Source of the DNA: Serripes groenlandicus
Taxonomy: Eukaryota; Mollusca; Bivalvia; Cardiida; Cardiidae
Reading direction: 5' to 3'
Assembly: GCA_031761405.1 (NCBI GenBank)
Contig: JASEVX010000013.1
Span: 35,410,260-35,474,259 of the forward strand
Length of the DNA stretch: 64,000 nucleotides
The notes beneath the pieces were generated by a model. The model was not told the origin of the DNA, searched no databases, and saw nothing but the letters and a program-made list of their open reading frames with translations. Within the stretch, counting starts at the first letter, position 1; every line of letters begins with the position of its first letter. Position numbers and translations under genes: made by a program. Shown piece after piece: positions 44,711 through 56,919 of this stretch.

Positions 44711-45489
44711 ATGGTGTCAGAAGTGAAGCAGAACCCATGTGAGTTTGTTCTATTTTGTTGTTTTCCAGAAAAAAATTGGGGAAGGAGAGAGAGGTAGCCA
44801 TTTTGGAAAACAGCATGGAAAAAGATGTTCTGCATTAAACTCTGGTGGCTAACTTAATGGATAATAATTGCATTGGAGCTTTTCAAAGTTTATTGGTCCC
44901 TGTAAACCAATAGTCATGCAGCTTTTAGCATTTATTATGATTTTGAAAACTTGTTTGGAATTGTATTTTAGCCACCAAAAATGTTTATTCATCCGTAGCA
45001 GTGCTTGGTTTGCATGTTTACATAGTGAGCGTATTACAAACAACGCCTATGTTATTGCAATGAGCATCAATAGGCAGTGTTTAAGAATGCCCAGGCCGTT
45101 TAAACGCACGAGACTGAGGGTATTTCTTTGTTCACGAATTAAGAGGCCTAATGCAAGCTCAAGAAGAGAAAGAGGGGGGTAGGAGTTAAGTAAATGAGAC
45201 AACTATTTCCATTCTATTGAACTGTCCTGACAAACATAGTTGCTGTCTTTATTTTAGGTTTAAGAGATATCCTTAATAGTTAAGGTAATTCAGTGCCACT
45301 GTAAGAAGCCCATGACAAGGACGTTTCATGATACAATGCGATTACTGTGCCGAATAGTATCATGACGCTTGCATGGATATTACAGCTACGGATGCACTGG
45401 ATATTGCCAAAGCAAATGAAATAATGATGGTAATCAAAAGAAGTTGAAATGATCAATGCCAACTGTTCCAGTCTTCATTTTCCAAGTGC

Positions 45490-45730
45490 AGTGTGACAAG
45501 GGCTCAAAGTATCTACCATTAACTTGTGGATTGGTGGTCATGGGGACCCGTGTTAATATGACGGGATGACTATGACTATTAACCACTTGTTAACTGACGG
45601 GAAAGAATTCCGAGAGATTTTACAGTGATGATACAACGCATCTACCATTAACTCGTGGATTGGTGGTCATGGGGACCCGTTATAAAAAGACGTGATGACT
45701 ATGACTATTAACCACTTGTAAACTGACAGG
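45490..45730. repeat. ~136-bp direct duplication in the nested element
   Basis: ATCTACCATTAACT(T/C)GTGGA to TTAACCACTTGT(T/A)AACTGAC occurs at about 45509 and 45639, with several differences. Confidence 0.7.
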
Positions 45731-45867
45731 AAAGAAATCTGAGGGATTTTACCGTACTGGTACAACAATAAATTATGACACTGAAAACGATTCAAGCATG
45801 CCTCAATAGCAGGGGACTGTTCATTGCCGCTGGGAAAAAAGACGAGCCGGTAGTGAAGACAATGTAG

Positions 45868-46440
45868 AAGGGAAGTAACTCTGGTAACTGGTCTCTGTTC
45901 ACTGGGGGACAACAAGACGAGCCGGTGGCAGAATACACAGTTCTAGGGGATACGGACCTGGGAAAGCAGAACCCTAAGAGGAGGTAGAAGGGAAGTAACT
46001 CTGGTAACTGGTCTCTGTTCACTGGGGGACAACAAGACGAGCCGGTGGCAGAATACACAGTTCTAGGGGATACGGACCTGGGAAAGCAGAACCCTAAGAG
46101 GAGGTAGAAGGGAAGTAACTCTGGTAACTGGTCTCTGTTCACTGGGGGACAACAAGACGAGCCGGTGGCAGAATACACAGTTCTAGGGGATACGGACCTG
46201 GGAAAGCAGAACCCTAAGAGGAGGTAGAAGGGAAGTAACTCTGGTAACTGGTCTCTGTTCACTGGGGGACAACAAGACGAGCCGGTGGCAGAAGACACAG
46301 TTCTAGGGGATACGGACCTGGGAAAGCAGAACCATAAGAGGAAGTAGAAGGGAAGTAACTCCGATAACTGGTCTCTGTTCACTGGGGGACAACAAGACGA
46401 GCCGGTGGCAGAATACACAGTTCTAGGAGATACTGACCTG
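45868..46440. repeat. 5 x 120-bp array in the nested element
   Basis: Exact 120-bp period; GAAGGGAAGTAACTCTGGTAA to AACCCTAAGAGGAGGTA. Copies differ by only a few bases, so expansion is recent. Fragments of the unit (GGGGGACAAAACGACGAGCCG) recur at about 46785 and 46850. The minus-strand frame through it is an artefact of 120 being divisible by three. Confidence 0.9.
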
Positions 46441-48009
46441 GGAATGGATTGAGGTAATGTTTATCCTGACTATGAAGAACCACGGTGCAGTTAGCAAGAT
46501 GGCTGGAAGAATTATCACAGTACAAAATGATTCTTAGATACTGACCTGAAAAAGTGCATGGGAACGCCGACGCATTATCAAGGAAGCCTATGGCAGAGAT
46601 ATGCTCGCATTATTCCAGACATGTAAAGATTGATGATTACCGTGTGGTGGCTATACCTATTGTAAGCGAGTAGAGATTCAGTGGGCCACTTTTTCGCGAG
46701 AAGTGGATGATGCGATTCCATTGGCAGCTCCTAAGGCAAGGTCGTCCAAGGGAGGCTTGGTTTTGGATCGGCAATGCCCGTTGGGGGACAAAACGACGAG
46801 CCGACGGGTAGCTGAGAAAGACCCAAGATGCCCTGGGGTGTCCACGCTGGGGGACAAAACGACGAGCCGGCGTGGGGAGCACTCAAAACCGCTAGACGGA
46901 TTACAGGATGTCTCTACGCCCCAGAGGTTGGGGCGCACTGAGTGTCCTGGGATTTGGAATTAAGACCAATGTCGATCATTTCCCACTGAGATGTGGGTAA
47001 CCATGGGCACGTTACAAAGGAGGTATAGTCCAGAGCCAGGATAAGATAACATTGGCAAGAGAATCTTTCAGTAGAATTGTAGTACCCGTGAGAGTTCGGG
47101 GAAAAACATGAGTACCTGTTTGAATTCAGGGAATATCATGTTAGCCCAAGGAGAGGAGTGGTTTAAGTTGAAACAATATCCGGGGGCCATCTAAGGGATT
47201 CCACCTGGGGTCAGTGGGGTAGGATATGACACTGGCTCATGCGGGAATCTCGCCTTATGGATGGGAGACTGGTAATTGTTTCAAAACAGATCAACCGTCA
47301 CACAAAAAGGAGTTTAGAATCATGAATGGGGTTGATTGCATCGAAGAGGCAGTACTGTCATCTACAAGATCGTTGAGTGTGTGCCAGATAAACAGATTGA
47401 GTCGGCTTTGGATGTTTATTTTAGTATTTCAAGAATGCTGTAACCGTCAGATTGTTAGACATGAGGCGCAACATTGTTCCAGGGCCCGGAATGGTGTTTG
47501 AAAGAAACTAATGTCGAAGTCGAGATCTGGCGAAGTATTGACTGAGAATGTACTTTACATCACAAGATCCAATAAGAAGGAAACTGAACATCCGGGGCGA
47601 CCAATATAGACCTTCTGACACAGAAGTACAGAGATGACAGTATAGCCTACAGAAAAGAGGGCATATTAAGTACAAAAATGACTAGCCGGTTACAAACTGA
47701 CCATTTCGCTTGATATGCCAGATAATCAACCCGTATGGTAAATTAAATAGACCAAGAACCATGATGCGAGTAAGATACAAATTATCTGGCTTAAAACATG
47801 GGCTTGGTTTTTTTTTAGGAAGTCATTGGTGTGCTTCATAGCATTTTCACGAAGACAGGGATGCTATGCAGCAAAAATGGTGCAACTGCTAAGAGGGCAT
47901 GGTACAACACAAGTCATCGAAATGGTACAACAACCTGGTTTGGTGATGCTGCAATGTAGGGCTGAGAGGCATTCTCCCGGGTTGGGTCTAATGATAAAAC
48001 CGGGGGGAG

Positions 48010-48270
48010 TGTAGTGAAAGTCTACTTTGTCCTTTGTGTTTTAGACCATTCCTTTTGGTCAGTTGTTTATGTCCAGAAAACTCTGGTTCCCAGTTTAGAG
48101 GAACCAGCCAACCATGTGACTTTTACATGGCCTACTTTGACCAAGGCAGCTAAGCAGTGCAGACGTGTATTACTTAGACTGATGACTGAGACAGACAAGA
48201 CTCTTTAAGACCAAGCGAATGATAATATAATGCAGGTTATAGTGTTACCTACGGGTGAGTGAACACAACA
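48010..48270 (+). repeat. 3' LTR of the nested element
   Basis: Same as 44450-44710 except for CCTACTTTGA where the 5' copy has CCCACTTGGA. Confidence 0.88.
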
Positions 48271-51200
48271 CAGACATCAACACCCGCACACACAGTCGGC
48301 ACAATCATCACGGAAATGTGGGAACTGCGGACGTTCACATGGAAAGGACAATTGTCCCGCTAAGGGCAAACAATGTGATAGTTGCCAGAAATGGAACCAT
48401 TTCAAACTCATGTGTCGGTCAACAAATAATGACCATAGAAATTCAAATGCTCATAAACATAATATAAGTGAAATTGTGGCTAAACCAGCTGCAGGAGGTA
48501 GTGGTTCTAGATGTGAGTCGCCGGATTTCTTTGTTGATACTATTAATGTTGGCCATAATAAGTATATACATGACCAGGCATTTGCTACCCTTAAAATTGG
48601 TCCCAGTAATGTAACCTTCAAACTTGATACAGGTTCACAGGTCAATATATTGCCCAATGACTTGCTCATAAATATCAATCCGTCCTTACCCTTGCAAAAG
48701 CCCACCAGGCATTTGTCGGCATACAGTGGTTGTCCTATTAAGACACTTGGTCAGTGTGACTTAGTCTGTCATTACAAATGTCAATGCACAAAGGCAGAAT
48801 TTTATGTTGTTGATTCTGCATCTACCCCTATACTTGGTGTGAGGTCATGTCTAGACCTCCAGCTCATACAGCTTGTATATGCCGTTACAGATACTAGTCC
48901 TAGTCCCGACCCCTCAGGTAAGCCCATTGATAAATCCCAGGTTTTATCAGAATATTCTGACGTGTTTGAAGGTCTAGGCCTATTCCCGGGTGAGTGCACC
49001 ATACACATAGACCCTGAAGCAACCCCCGTGGTTCACCCACCTCGTAAGGTGCCGGTAGCGCTTCGCGATAGACTTAAAGTTGAGCTAGATTGTATAGAAT
49101 CTATGAATGTCATAACGAAAGTAAACGAGCCTACACGTTGGGTCAATTCGCTCGTTGTAGTCGAAAAAAAATCTGGTAAATTGCGTGTATGTCTAGATCC
49201 GCAGAACCTCAATCGCGCCATTCTCCGTCCTCATTATCCTATGAAAACTCTTGAGGAAATCTTACCGCAGCTCTCTGGAGCTCAATACTTCACAAAACTT
49301 GATGCCCGTTCAGGTTACTGGGCTATTAAGTTATCAGAGGAATCGTCATTCCTTACTACATTCAATACTCCGCATGGCCGATATAGGTTCTTGAGGTTAC
49401 CTTTTGGCGTCAAATCCGCTCAGGATGAGTTTCAACGTAAAATAGATGAGAGCTTCGAAGGTCTGGATGGTGTCGCTGCGATAGTCGATGATATATTAGT
49501 ATATGGTAGCTCACAGAGTGAGCATGACCGCAACCTTAGGGCTGTTCTTAAGCGCTGTCAAGACATTGGCATTAAACTTAATTCAGATAAACTAGAGGTT
49601 AGTTTAACTGAAGTGCCGTATTTTGGACATATACTGTCAGCTAAAGGACTTAAACCAGACCCTGCCAAGGTCGCAGCCATAAGGGATATGAACCCTCCGC
49701 AAAATAAGGCCGAATTAGAAACCATATTGGGCATGGTTAATTACCTTGCTAAATTTGCCCCCAATCTCTCTGATATTACTAGTCCTCTCCGTCAGCTCCT
49801 CGCAGGAGACGTTGATTTCTCTTGGGACCAACCGCAGGTTAAAGCTTTTCAGAAAGTGAAAGATGTGCTTACACAAGCGCCAGTCTTGGCCTATTATGAT
49901 CTCAGTAAAGATCTCACCTTACAAGTAGACGCGTCAAAGTTCGGGCTTGGAGCCGTACTATTTCAAGAAGGTCAAATAGTTGCTTGTGCATCTAAGTCAT
50001 TGACTTCCTCCGAAATTAACTACGCGCAAATCGAGAAAGAGATGTTCGCTATACTTTTTGGGTGTAAAAGATTCCACCAGTATGTGTACGGTAGACACAT
50101 CACTGTCGAGTCAGACCACACACCTCTGGAATCTATCGTTAAAAAACCTCTTGGTCAAGCACCTGCTCGTTTGCAGCGCATGATGCTGCAGTTACAGAAT
50201 TATGACATGACTGTGAAACATGTACCAGGTAAAGATATTCCTGTTGCAGATACACTTTCGCGTAAATTCATGCCTGATACTTTCCCAAACCTCTCCGAGG
50301 GTATGGATGTTCAAGTACATACCGTTATGTCAAACCTACAGTTCAGTAGTAACAAACTTGATGAAATCAAGCGCTCTACTGATTCAGACCCGCAACTTTC
50401 AACACTACGTGATGTCACTTTACAAGGTTGGCCCGAGCTTAGAAATAAGTGCCCAACAGAAATTCTTGATTTCTGGACATTCCGCGATGAGCTTACTGTC
50501 ATGGACAGTATTGTGTTTAAGGGACAGCGAGTTGTCATACCTAAGAGCATGAGAAATGCAATTCTTGAAAAGATTCACTCCGGTCACATGGGTATAGAGA
50601 AATCTTGCCAAAGAGCACGCGACATACTGTTTTGGCCCAAAATGACGAAAGACATAACAGACTTGGTTTCTAACTGTCATACTTGTCTAGAAACGCGAAA
50701 CTCTAACCCTAAAGAACCTCTACAGTCTCATCAGATACCCGATAGACCATGGCAAGTAGTTGCCTCTGATCTATTTACTTGGGACGACCACGATTTCGTT
50801 CTAGTTGTAGATTATTATAGTCGTTTTTTCGAAGTAGGAAAACTTACCAGTACTAGGAGTAGTACCGTAATTGCAAAACTCAAAGGTTTCTTCGCTCGTC
50901 ATGGAATACCGGAAAAACTAGTTTCCGACAATGGCCCCCAGTACTGTGGACAAGGATTTTCCGAATTCGCAGAGGAATGGGATTTCATTCATGAAACCTC
51001 CAGTCCTCATTTTCCACAATCGAATGGTTTAGCGGAAAAGACCGTACAAACAATCAAACACATCTTTTCTAAAGCTAAAGCCGATAACAGAGACCCGTAT
51101 GTTGGTATCCTCGAGTATCGCACATCTCCGTTAGAATGTGGTTCATCCCCGTCGCAGCTACTCATGAGTAGACGATTACGTTCTATATTACCAACTACAC

Positions 51201-51520
51201 ATCAACAGCTCAAACCCTCAATCGCAAGTCATGCCCAGGCTCGTGTTAAAATGCAGGTAAACCGCATGCGCCAAAAGAGATATTATGACCCTGGTTCAAA
51301 ACCCCTTAAACCGCTGCACATCGGTGAAACTGTTCGTATTAGGCAAAAGAAACTATGGGAGCCAGCCGAGGTCATAAATCAGCACGATTCGCGATCATAT
51401 TCAGTTCGTACCTTAGATGGCGCTATCTATCGTAGGAATAGACGTCATTTACTTAAAACACTCGAACAAACCCCACTCGAACTTAAAGCTAATCTGCTTA
51501 TTCCGGATAATCTCCAATAA
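48271..51520 (+). CDS. pol: gag zinc knuckles and pol of the outer element
   Basis: The frame resumes after the nested element with two CCHC-type knuckles (CGNCGRSHGKDNC, CDSCQKWNHFKLMC). Protease follows with DTGS (about 48626). Reverse transcriptase has LRVCLDPQNLN, FTKLDARSGYWAIKL, FLRLPFGVKSA and the catalytic VDDILVYG (about 49484). RNase H has LTLQVDASKFGLGAVL and VESDHTPLE. Integrase has HSGHMGIEKS...CHTC zinc site, then catalytic Asp (VASDLFTW), Asp (SDNGPQYCG) and Glu (QSNGLAEKTVQ). A C-terminal module resembling GPY/F (KLWEPAEVI...YRRNRRHL) follows; no chromodomain is seen. All catalytic residues are present with no internal stop. The product copies element RNA and integrates it. 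An alternative downstream ATG lies at 48410. Confidence 0.92.
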
Positions 51521-51695
51521 GGGTAACCAAGAAAATTATTATCCTGTAGAACCAGAGATGATCCCCAGTACACCCCCAACTGAACCTACTGCCCAACCCA
51601 TTGTTACTAACTGTACCAATTTACAAAGTGACACGAACCATTACACTACCCGCTCTGGTCGTATTGTTAAGCCAAGAATAATACCATCAATGTGA
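51521..51695 (+). pseudogene. displaced C-terminal tail of pol
   Basis: In another frame directly after the pol stop, a proline/threonine-rich stretch ends THYTTRSGRIVKPRIIPSM and a stop. An RSGR-VKP tail is common at the end of this gypsy group's polyprotein, so a small frameshift near 51500-51520 probably cut it off. Alternatively it may be read by frameshifting. It is outside the catalytic domains. Confidence 0.5.
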
Positions 51696-51941
51696 AATTG
51701 TGAACATGATTTATAAGACATATCAGTGATTTTTATTTGATACTTGAGAACTTTGAATATTGTGTCATCATTGTCATGATTAAGTAAATCAGTGTTTATT
51801 TACATTACTTGAGATTTTCATATAATCGACGTGTTACATCTTATTGTGTTGACATTATTAAGTTCTGTATGTTTTTTATAACAGTATATCTCCATTGTTT
51901 TAATTAACCTGCATAGGCAATTTTCTTTAAAAGAAGGGAGA

Positions 51942-52167
51942 TGTTACATTATTCTATTAATGGGCAATTACCCAAGTTATTGGTAGCATTAACTCGTAAG
52001 AGTTATCCTTCTTTGAATGCTATTTGCCTTGATTATCAAGATGTGAACCCCAGTTTTTATAAATAAAATGGTTGAACTGCACGTTGTTTACAACTCTCCA
52101 TAACATGATCCGTATTCATAACGTTAGGGCTTTAGTGTGTCATTACAAAGTCTACCATAACGTTACA
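51942..52167 (+). repeat. 3' LTR of the outer element
   Basis: 226 bp; identical to the 5' LTR by eye except TGTTAC for TGTAAC at the start. Confidence 0.9.
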
Positions 52168-52172
52168 TCAAC

Positions 52173-53335
52173 AATTTGACCTTTTTTCACAATGCTTTCA
52201 AAAATCATATGCTGTAAGATCAACTGTCATCTTAAGATAAACACAAATGTAAGTTTCATACCTTCTGGTGTATTAAATTTAACAAAAATATTTTTTTTAT
52301 ATAGATATTATTCTTCTGTATCATCAGTAATTATAATAATCATATGTCAATTAAAATGTTAATTTATCTTTGATTGTCAGCAATATCTGTATGAATCCAT
52401 GGCTACTTTTTCTGAACACAAGTGGGGAATTGGCCCCTTTTCAAAAAATTATAGAAGCAACTTTGCCCAAATATATCCAAATGAAAAATGTATAAAAATA
52501 CCAAACTACACCGGAATTCTCAAACTCTACCAAATTCTAAAAGAATGCACGAAATATCTAATGAATCAGAATTCAGTGAAGATTGGGATTTTCCGCACAA
52601 ATGGGGCGAGAACTGGTTGTATCTCCAGGACATGGAGCGTGATTAAAATAAGATTAAGCTTGTTTCGCAATTGATGTAAAAAAATATAAGTTTAAAGTTA
52701 TTGGTTTAAAGGAATAATCCAGATAAGACTGCACGGAGGTACAAACTGGTCTAAATCAAAACTGAAAAAATGGTTGCAGAGCCCAAAGCTTGGCTCTGAT
52801 ACACATCAGAATAGTAAATGGATTGAGACAAACCTGTACAATCATGGAATCACAGCTGTTATGGCGATAATGGGAGAGGAAGTTCATATAGGCAGTTAAT
52901 GATATACCCTTTGGTATTTGGTCATTGGTGCCTGTCAATACAATGAAAATTGCATGCATCTTTGACTGTGGGATAATATAACTTCCTGCCTTAACATCAA
53001 ACAAGGGAATATATTGAGAGAAACCTATTTACTGATGGAATTACAGCTGTTATGACGATGAAAGGAGAGGAACTTCAGCTGATTAAATATACTACTAATG
53101 GATTCATACAAGGTACTGTTTATTAATGGATAAGTTTATCAAAATCATATCAAGCTTGTTTTATCTAATTAAATGTGGTATATAAAGAAAGTCCTGTTCT
53201 TAAGATTGCACAGTTTGTGTTTTTTATGATCACGGTTTGCCTGATGTCCTTTGGTCACATGCTATCAACAATTGCCTTGTGAACAATCTACAGGTAACAT
53301 TTTACAACATCCAATATGAATGAAGTTTATAAGAA
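52173..53335. other. no recognised gene; short direct repeat
   Basis: About 85 bp near 52815-52905 (GGAATCACAGCTGTTATGGCG, GGAGAGGAAGTTCA) recurs near 53010-53085. The open frame at 52399-52674 has no recognisable domain. Confidence 0.35.
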
Positions 53336-53339
53336 AATC

Positions 53340-54140
53340 CTCTCAATCAAATATTGGCCAAGTTATAGACTGGGTCCTGTGAGGTGAAAAACTAGGTTTC
53401 AATGTCAATTTGAAGGAAAATATTGAAAACACTTTGGATGCCTCATTTTAAACTTAGGCATGTTGAAATGTTTTCAGAATTACTATTTTGATGATATCTA
53501 GGCTAAGTTTAAATATATTCGGTCATAAACTAGGTCATGTTGAGTCATAAACTAGGTCACTCCACCAAATTGAAAGAAAATCGTGTTAGTCTAGAAACCA
53601 CATATGCCTTCAGCAGCTTGAAGCTTTGTCAGAATGTTTGTCTTGACAATATCTAGTCCTAGTAAGAATAAGGGTCATGGTGGGTCAAAACTAGGTCATT
53701 AGACCAAATTGAAGGAACATTTTGAATGCTGCATTTAAAAATGTTAACATGTTGAAATTTTGTCAGAATTGGTGTTTTGGTGAAATCTACACTAAAATAT
53801 AGGTCATGTTGGATAAAAAACAATGAGGTCAAAAGAAAACTTTGAGAAAATTATTGTAAACACGCTTGACCTCAAGGTTTGCTTCAGCATCTTGCAACTT
53901 TGTCAGAATGTTTGTCCTGATGATTATTGATATCTAGGCCAAGTTCAAATATTGGTCAAGTCGGGTCAAACATAAGGTCACTAGACCAAATTAAAGGAAA
54001 ATCTTGTTAACACTCTGATAGCTGTTGTTTTAATATTAGCATGTTGAAACTTTGGCAGAATGGATGTTTTGAACATTGCTTTTAAGTTTTAACCCAACAA
54101 CTATGTGTCTAAGCCTAATTGAAGGAAAAACTTCACTATT
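53340..54140. repeat. ~5 diverged tandem copies, ~140-160 bp
   Basis: The pattern CTAGGTCA...AGACCAAATTGAAGGAA...AACAC...CATGTTGAAA(C/T)TTT...GATATCTAGGC recurs with starts near 53390, 53555, 53695, 53830 and 53975. Not coding. Confidence 0.65.
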
Positions 54141-54539
54141 GTTCTTTTCTACCTTTCTATATGGAATATGTGTATGTTCATGTGATGAATTGAATGTTAA
54201 AATGGTTGAAGATTTGACTTTGCATCAAAAGATAAAGTAGAACTAATGTACAACAACGGTCTCAGTCACATACCCACAGCTTAGACCCATTATAGACGCT
54301 TTTCTCGTCACTTGAGGCTTTGCCTTTTTCATATTAATTGGCAGTAATGACTTGACGCTAAGGAATGCGGGGTTATTATAACGACTGACTCTCTGGTGTC
54401 AGAATGCATGCACCTATATTACAGGTAACGTACACAGAAGACGCCGTGTTATAACAGAACAATCGTTGAAAGCGACGTAAAACACCACACAGTATCGAGA
54501 GTTGGAGACCAGAGTTCGATTTAAAGTCAAGTAATAGCC

Positions 54540-54670
54540 TTCTTTTTTAAATCGTCGTAAATATCTCACCTCCTTTGGAATCAGGATAACGGTTATAGCG
54601 TTCAGATGTCAGGAATAACTTATACCTTGTTATACTGTTGAAAGCGGCGTTAAACGTTTAATTATTCAAT
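54540..54670 (+). mobile_element. SINE tail fragment
   Basis: CCTTGTTATACTGTTGAAAG followed by CGGCGTTAAACGTTTAATTA. Confidence 0.45.
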
Positions 54671-54689
54671 TTGACCAACAAATATAGAA

Positions 54690-55700
54690 AAATGTTTGTC
54701 GGTTAAAAAACAGATGAGGGTGGAAATACATTTAACGCGATACGGAGCGACAGTTAAGACGAGAACCATTATTCAATTGTTTTGTTTTGTCGATTAGCAC
54801 ACGTTATCATTTCAAGTAGTATACTAAATCTAGGCTAAATAACCGTCAACAATTAGAACGTGAGGCGTACATATTGAAGACACATATGTGTGTGTGTGTG
54901 TGTGTGTGTGTGTCTGTGTCTGTGTCTGTGTGTCTGTCTGTCTGGCTGTCTGGCTGTCTGGCTGTCTGTATGTCTGTGTGTATGTATGTATTTATATATG
55001 TCTGTATGTATGTATGTATGTATGTATGTATGTATGTATGTATGTATGTATGTATGTATGTATGTGTATGTATGTATGTATGTATGTATGTATGTATGTA
55101 TGTATGTATGTATGTATGTATGTATGTATGTATGTATGTATGTATGTGTGTGTGTGTATGTATGTCTATCTGTATGTCTGTCTGTCTGTCGTGTCTTTGT
55201 GTGTGTGTCTGTCTATATGTCTGTCTGCCTGTCCGTCTGTTCGCTTTTCCCTACAAACGACTTCACCTCCTAAACCAATTGACTGCTTTCAAAATAAATT
55301 TACAGGCATGTTCCTTAGGTGGAGTCCTTTCAAAGTCGTTCATTAATTAAATCCCATGTAGAACTTTGGATGCTTCGGCTTCAGAAAAGTCGAAAATTGC
55401 CCAAATTTTTCAAAATCTTCTCGCCCAAAAGTACTGTTACGTTTTAAAAGTCATTTGGCACTAGTTTTTCTTGGGGGACCCTTTATCAAGTTTACTAATT
55501 TGTGGAGAACAGTGCGTAAAACCATGAGTTGACAAAAACAACAAATGCACGGAAATATGATTGGTTGACCCACGATAAATTTAGCACATGGTCGAATTGG
55601 AATGTCTAGCAATACACACATCCAAAGAACACAAAATCGGGCGACTGCCGATTGTGCAATTTGGAATAGCTGTTGAAAATTGATTAAAGCCGTCGTTTTG
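54690..55700. repeat. dispersed repeat with long (TG/TGTC/TGTA)n microsatellite, copy 3
   Basis: 5' part as at 36480 (GTTTGTCGGTTAAAAAACAGA, TCAAGTAGTATACTAAATCTA, GGCGTACATATTGAAGACACA). Then about 360 bp of TG, TGTC and TGTA repeats (54880-55240), then CGACTTCACCTCCTAAACCA, the block that follows the microsatellite in the 32.1-kb repeat. Frames through the microsatellite are artefacts. Confidence 0.65.
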
Positions 55701-56526
55701 CCAATTTGAGGTTAGTTCCAAAATTTCTTTATTTTTAATAATCTAAACGACACATTTTTAAATAGATGTAGGCTACCATAAGTTATTATTAAAAATAATG
55801 TGAATGTTTACCATAGCATTTGCAGGTTGCGCGACGAAAAAGTGTTCACCTTTACAAGTTACGAAACTTCGTGCAAAATACAGCGCATCTGGCAACGTAA
55901 CATACCCAATAATTAAGTTCAGTGTTACGTTACGTCAATGTGGAGGCGTTGCCAAACAGATGTTAACTGTCAGGGTGGACACACGTGCCAATCGACTATT
56001 TTCCAACCCACGAGATAATCTATTTCGACGAATTGAAATTTTGGTTTTTTCAACTACTTCCCCTCTATAAAAATATTCATATTCGATTTTTGAGTTTGAG
56101 ACTTGGAATTGATAGGATAAAATGACATATACCTTTTCAATATATCATGACTTTTTCAGCATGATCAAACAAATGTTGACCAAAATACTGCCAAATGTAC
56201 ACCTGCATAGTTATAAGTTGTGTTAAGTTGATAAAAAGCTAGAGCTTAATTGGCAGATTTGGCTTACACAATCGCAACAACGTTCACGGTAGGTAAACAG
56301 GAAATATATATTCTATGTTACAGAAGCGATACTGGGAATGGTATTCTCTTACGCGGGGCGTGGGCAAATCGATATCTCTCGAAACTGTAACAAAGCCATG
56401 TCTCGCGAGTGCAACATACTTTTCCTTTTATTATATACTTGGTATAACAGTTTGATAACAAAATATACAAATTTCGATATTATGAATAGCACAATGACAC
56501 AATTTAGACAAAAAATATAATAAATG
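55701..56526. other. no recognised feature
   Basis: A plus-strand open frame at 55804-56070 preceded by an acceptor-like ATAGCATTTGCAG has no recognisable domain (see rejected items). Confidence 0.3.
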
Positions 56527-56720
56527 ATTGGTGTGTGAACCGCATTTGGAATGACGTGAATTCATATTTCAATGAAGTCACATCATATTTCAGTGACGTA
56601 CCATTATCATATTAGATACCGTATTTTTACCTAGTCAAATACGGAAAGTTTAATCCGTCATGTTTGAGCTGTGCATAACCATCTGCATGTATTTTTGCAG
56701 AGTATGTGCAGTTATATAAT
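56527..56720. repeat. dispersed repeat with TGACGT motifs, copy 1
   Basis: Matches 59325-59520. GCATTTGGAATGACGTGAATT, ATATTTCAGTGACGTA, GATACCGTA and TTTAATCCGTC are kept in order. Confidence 0.6.
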
Positions 56721-56919
56721 GACTCGGGAATAGTGTTGCAGTAGCAGGTTTTAGTAATGTTTTACGAGGGGAGTGGACAATTGCAATCTTGCGAGGACGA
56801 TATAATAAATCTGAATACAACACATGTTAAGTAAGCATCCAGGTAGCTGACCAAGAAAGTGGTTAATAAAATGTGTACATTTGTTTCACAATTTCATGAA
56901 ATAAATAAGTTCAAACCGT

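Larger units (their letters stand above)
44450..48270 (+). mobile_element. nested non-coding LTR element (LARD-like)
   Basis: 261-bp LTRs (44450-44710, 48010-48270; TGTAGTG...CACAACA) differ at about two bases. The 4-bp duplication CAGA flanks them (44446-44449, 48271-48274). A primer site TGGTGTCAGAAGTGAAG begins one base after the 5' LTR, and a purine tract GGGGGGAG abuts the 3' LTR. The 3.3-kb interior has no retroviral domain or long credible frame, so it is non-autonomous. The primer motif is the same as in the element it interrupts, but the LTR sequence is unrelated by eye. It is inferred to be moved in trans by a Steamer-like or related gypsy element. Confidence 0.85.
43556..52167 (+). 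mobile_element. Ty3/gypsy LTR retrotransposon, Steamer-like, with nested insertion
   Basis: The two 226-bp LTRs (43556-43781, 51942-52167) differ at apparently one base. They begin TGT(A/T)AC and end GTTACA. The 5-bp duplication TCAAC flanks both ends (43551-43555, 52168-52172). A primer-binding motif TGGTGTCAGAA directly follows the 5' LTR, and the purine tract AAAAGAAGGGAGA precedes the 3' LTR. One gag-pol reading frame (about 1300 codons without the nested element) has protease, reverse transcriptase, RNase H and integrase in Ty3/gypsy order. Short LTRs, a single frame, a 5-bp duplication and the primer site recall the Steamer group of bivalve elements; this is inference. Near-identical LTRs show very recent insertion. 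Confidence 0.9.

Noticed and set aside
45792..46418. 208-residue minus-strand frame
   Set aside because: Artefact of the 120-bp array inside the nested LTR element.
52399..52674. 91-residue plus-strand frame
   Set aside because: No recognisable domain, no splice or promoter context; AT-rich surroundings.
54874..55350. Cys/Val/Met-rich frames
   Set aside because: Translation of TG/TGTC/TGTA simple repeats.
55804..56070. 88-residue plus-strand frame with an acceptor-like upstream sequence
   Set aside because: Composition is coding-like but no domain, partner exon or start could be supported.
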